Source: a bacterium (GTDB taxonomy: Bacteria; Patescibacteriota; Microgenomatia; UBA1400; PJMF01). From it: a stretch of 32,004 nucleotides of DNA. The position numbers and the translations under genes were made by a program. The stretch lies in contig JAFRKQ010000001.1 in assembly GCA_017431625.1 (NCBI GenBank), positions 1-32,004 of the forward strand, written 5' to 3'. Below, piece by piece: positions 29,224 through 32,004 of this stretch. The notes beneath the pieces are model-generated. The model ran no database searches. It saw only the letters and a list, made by a program, of their open reading frames with translations, and was not told the DNA's origin. Each line of letters begins with the position of its first letter. Position 1 is the first letter of the stretch.

Positions 29224-30443
29224 TGACACCTTTCTTGCAAATCAGCCAAGACAATGCAATAGCGGCGATAAGCTTCATAAGGCGAATCATAAGCACTAAA
29301 ATAAGCGTGAACATCACCGTCGGCAAAATACTTGGTACACATGTAATAAAAATGATCACTCGTCTGGAGACGGCGCCAATCAGCCAGCAGGCGCGGGTCT
29401 TTTTTGGCTTTCACTTTGGCCTCCAGCTCATAGATTTTTTGTAGGGTGTCATACTGAAAGTCATTGGCGCGCCAAGCAGAAAGATCACGATCCTCATCAG
29501 CCCAAGAAATGGGGTCATCAACATTGTAAATCGGCAAAGTTTTCACCCAAGCCGACCAGTCTTTTTTGGTGGTGAAACGTTTGGGGGAGAGCTGCTCGCG
29601 TGGGGTGGTGAATTGGATATGGGCATCCTGGCAACCAGTCTCCACCAGTCTGGCAAAAAAAGGAAAAATGCCGGTAGACTCCCACTGATGCTCGCCAAAA
29701 GTCTCAAAGTCCATAAACAAATTAATTGTCTCCTCGTCGCGATAGTCATGCAACCAACTGAGATATTTTTCACTGGTGAGCGGCCATTGGCTCCAACTTT
29801 TTTGGGAGAAGCGAAAGGCGATGTCATCAGAAAGTTGGGCGTGTTTGAGTAACATTGGCAAAGCGAGATCGCAATTAGCCCGGTAAATCTGTGTTTTTGG
29901 CCGGCCTTGCATGAGTCTGTCTACACCTTCTACCAAAATCCCGCGAAAACCCAAACGGGCCACTTGCCAGCCGACATAATTATTGTAAATCATCTCGGTG
30001 TTGCGAAAAGTCACGGGTTTGACATCAAAAAGCTCACGCATCAGACTCGTGTGTTGCTTGACTTGCGCGCGAAATTCTTTTTGCGAATAAAGAGCCGAGA
30101 GTGAGTGATAGTAGTTTTCACCCACAATTTCTACTTGTGAGCGGTGCTTGCTCAAGCGCACCAGCAAGTCAATTACCTCTGGTCCCCAAGCCTGAGCCTG
30201 CTCCAAAAAAACACCCGAGCAGGAAAAACTAAATTTAAACTCAGGATGTTTTTCCACCAAATCCAGTAACAGACTTAACATCGGCCGATAGCTTTTTTGG
30301 GCCACTTTTTGGAAGACCTCACGATTTTGGTCATAGCAGTCTTGGCAAAAATACTCGTGGCGAGGGTCACTCAAATCAGTCACGGCAAAATTGGTGAGCC
30401 GATAGGGTTGATGGAGTAAAAAATAAAAACACACCTTAGGCAT
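29220..30443 (-). CDS. Glycoside hydrolase family 57 (alpha-amylase / 4-alpha-glucanotransferase type)
   Basis: The 407-residue product shows the five GH57 regions: LLHQPYR at the start (9-15), FSFSCSG (71-77), EIVGENYYHSL (105-115), VTFRNTEMIYNN with nucleophile Glu150, and FMDFETFGEHQW with acid/base Asp245. These cover the catalytic barrel and helical bundle. Family members hydrolyse or transfer alpha-1,4-glucan, and some branch it. With the overlapping synthase-like gene (8 nt) this forms a glycogen-type synthesis and breakdown pair known in many archaea and CPR bacteria. No signal peptide, so cytoplasmic. The kinase gene follows by an ATGA overlap. Confidence 0.92.
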   Translation of the reverse strand: MPKVCFYFLLHQPYRLTNFAVTDLSDPRHEYFCQDCYDQNREVFQKVAQKSYRPMLSLLLDLVEKHPEFKFSFSCSGVFLEQAQAWGPEVIDLLVRLSKHRSQVEIVGENYYHSLSALYSQKEFRAQVKQHTSLMRELFDVKPVTFRNTEMIYNNYVGWQVARLGFRGILVEGVDRLMQGRPKTQIYRANCDLALPMLLKHAQLSDDIAFRFSQKSWSQWPLTSEKYLSWLHDYRDEETINLFMDFETFGEHQWESTGIFPFFARLVETGCQDAHIQFTTPREQLSPKRFTTKKDWSAWVKTLPIYNVDDPISWADEDRDLSAWRANDFQYDTLQKIYELEAKVKAKKDPRLLADWRRLQTSDHFYYMCTKYFADGDVHAYFSAYDSPYEAYRRYCIVLADLQERCQ

Positions 30444-31782
30444 GAGTCGTGTTCCCTTTGCGTTTGGCTCTCACTTGCCGGCGGGGTTTTTTGGCCGCCT
30501 CGCTCGCGCTCACGCGCCGATAAATTTTCTCGATTTTGTGTGCTGATTTCTTCCAGGTGTTGTGGTCGAGTTTGCTGAGCTGATCATCGACTACTCGCTG
30601 GCGATATTCGTGATCATCAAGTAGATGCAAGACTTCAGCAGCCATCGCGTCCACATCCCAAAAATCAAATTGGGGACTGCCAGTCATCACCTCAACGACA
30701 CCGGAATTTTTGGAAGCAATCACGGGAGTGTGATTCATCGCCGCCTCAGCCGCTGACAAGCCAAACGGTTCGCTCACAGAGGGCATGACAAACACATCAG
30801 CACGCCGCAAAATTGCCTGCTGCGCCCCGCCACGGACAAAACCCGAAAATAATAAATTGGCCGACAAAGATTTACTTGCAGTGGACAATAATAAGTGTTG
30901 ATACATGTCACCCATACCAGAGACAATAAAAAGAATATTTGGTCTTTGGGTCATTAACTTCTCGGCCAAACGAATAAAATAATCCGGACCTTTTTGCATC
31001 GTCAGCCGCCCCATAAAAACCACCACTGGACGGCCTTGGGCAAAAACTTTTTCCTGACCAGAGACATTTTGCAAGAAACGCACCACTCCATTGTGAACGA
31101 CGTCAATTTTGCACGGATCCACCTGATATTGTTCCACCAAGACGCGCTTGGTGTAGTAGCTGACAGCCAGCACCCGATCAGCCAGCCGCATACCCGCGGT
31201 CTCACATCGGCCAATATAGGTGGAGCGATCAATACTCCCAGAGCGATCGTACTCAGTGGAATGAAAATGAGCGACAAAGGGCTTGCCGAGTTTTTGCTTG
31301 ATCATGATCGCCGCGGGAATGGTCATCCAGTCATGGGCATGGACCAGATCAAACTCATCCAAATGGGCCAAAGCATAAGCGTAAACCTGGCGTGCGTATT
31401 CCTCCACGCGGTCTTCCATCCACGAGCCGGGGGGTGGCAAAGGGGTGTCGTCATCACTGTCGCTGATGGCGATCACGGGCGAATAGGCACTAAAGGGGGG
31501 ACGGGTATTTTGGTACTCCGGGAAGAAATCCGCCCAAGACTCACTGTGACAATCTACGACCTCAATGCCATCGGGATAATCATTGGTAATATAAGGCAAA
31601 GTAAACTTGAGCTCACAACCGTCTGCAGTCAGGGCCTGAGCCATCTGAGCACAAGCCGTTCCCAGGCCACCACTATTGTGAGGCGGTAACTCCCAGCCGA
31701 TCATTAATACTCTTAATTTTTTTTGCACGTCCACATGATAGCATGCTTTTTGCTTTCCGGCAAGTAGATATTTAGTGGTCAT
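30436..31782 (-). CDS. GT-B glycosyltransferase, glycogen-synthase-like (GT4/GT5)
   Basis: The 448-residue product has the GT-B layout. The N-terminal domain has MIGWELPPHNSGGLGTACAQ, whose GGLG loop binds the sugar nucleotide in starch/glycogen synthases, and then LVHAHDWMT and HFHSTEYDR. The C-terminal domain has VVFMGRLTMQKGPDYF and the E-x7-E motif SEPFGLSAAEAA. The closest matches from memory are the GT4/GT5 enzymes paired with GH57 in archaeal and CPR gene clusters; the donor may be UDP- or ADP-glucose. It is the first gene of the glucan operon. The start is less certain: the ATG has no ribosome site, but a TATAAA box about 15 nt upstream fits a nearly leaderless mRNA. A GTG about 20 codons inside is an alternative. 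Confidence 0.88.
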   Translation of the reverse strand: MTTKYLLAGKQKACYHVDVQKKLRVLMIGWELPPHNSGGLGTACAQMAQALTADGCELKFTLPYITNDYPDGIEVVDCHSESWADFFPEYQNTRPPFSAYSPVIAISDSDDDTPLPPPGSWMEDRVEEYARQVYAYALAHLDEFDLVHAHDWMTIPAAIMIKQKLGKPFVAHFHSTEYDRSGSIDRSTYIGRCETAGMRLADRVLAVSYYTKRVLVEQYQVDPCKIDVVHNGVVRFLQNVSGQEKVFAQGRPVVVFMGRLTMQKGPDYFIRLAEKLMTQRPNILFIVSGMGDMYQHLLLSTASKSLSANLLFSGFVRGGAQQAILRRADVFVMPSVSEPFGLSAAEAAMNHTPVIASKNSGVVEVMTGSPQFDFWDVDAMAAEVLHLLDDHEYRQRVVDDQLSKLDHNTWKKSAHKIEKIYRRVSASEAAKKPRRQVRAKRKGNTTHA

Positions 31783-31796
31783 AAGTACTCATATTT

Positions 31797-31802
31797 TTAT
31801 AG
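31797..31802 (-). promoter_or_regulatory. Possible -10 of the glucan operon
   Basis: TATAAA on the minus strand, about 15 nt from the ATG. It is a weaker match than the other boxes in this window. Confidence 0.4.
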
Positions 31803-31820
31803 GTCCTTAACTTAAAATGT

Positions 31821-31847
31821 TATAGGATATTACTTATATATCCTATA
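31821..31847. repeat. 10-bp inverted repeat upstream of the glucan operon
   Basis: TATAGGATAT and ATATCCTATA are perfect inverted arms around 7 nt, about 20 bp upstream of the putative -10. It may be an operator for the operon. The AT-rich 150 bases that follow to the window end hold no supported gene. Confidence 0.45.
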
Positions 31848-32004
31848 GATTATATCAAAATTGTGTTGGATTAACGAACATATCTTACACGTTTTTAATT
31901 GAATCTTTTTTGGAGTTAAGTGTCATTTTGCGTTGGTTTTTCATGGCAGTTTTTGTTGTTTTCTCAAATAGCGTGCGGTGAGAACCAGCTTATTTGCCAT
32001 AGAT

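Overview
The window looks like a chromosomal segment from a Candidate Phyla Radiation (Patescibacteria) bacterium. This is inferred from a compact alanyl-tRNA synthetase without its C-terminal domains, a diversity-generating retroelement (DGR), a minimal dcw start (mraZ-rsmH-ftsL-ftsI), many small anchored or secreted proteins of unknown function, and mRNAs whose start codons sit 6-9 nt after a TGnTATAAT box and are therefore probably leaderless. No marker here gives a finer placement.

Layout. Bases 1-2867 carry a DGR: the 3' end of a FISUMP-like target gene with its variable repeat (VR), a hairpin-rich spacer, the template repeat (TR), a long Avd-type accessory gene and the reverse transcriptase. 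In the aligned 141 bp all 16 VR/TR differences fall on template adenines. Bases 2868-5834 hold an AAA/DUF4143 ATPase gene and a Fic-like gene. Bases 5835-11719 are a minus-strand surface-glycan cluster (GT2, LicD, methyltransferase, LicD, then a second GT2 upstream), interrupted by a second Fic gene. Bases 11827-15549 hold a small winged-helix protein, a glucosaminidase-like protein, a probable small RNA and several membrane or secreted unknowns. Next come tRNA-Arg with a decayed copy, alaS, a secreted/anchored protein with a long leader, and a VTT-domain protein. Bases 20301-23745 are mraZ-rsmH-ftsL-ftsI. Bases 24064-25943 hold two HIT proteins and a MazG-like pyrophosphohydrolase. A GT-C glycosyltransferase follows. 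The window ends with a minus-strand glucan operon (GT4/5 synthase-like, GH57, BadF-type sugar kinase).

Most notable signal. Three loci (the ATPase and both Fic genes) each carry, upstream of the promoter and on the coding strand, four copies of a 13-bp element close to TTCATTTTGTGAA. The copies start exactly 33 bp apart in every array. Twelve sites with one period, a conserved order of sub-variants and unrelated genes downstream point to a duplicated control module, perhaps a small regulon of toxin-like or defence-like genes. The regulator is not identified.

Links between genes. The glycan cluster probably decorates the envelope. The dcw genes, glucosaminidase-like protein and GT-C enzyme act on the envelope as well. 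The glucan operon probably makes and breaks an alpha-glucan store. The DGR diversifies a probably displayed C-type-lectin-like protein. All functions come from sequence motifs read by eye; no database search was run.
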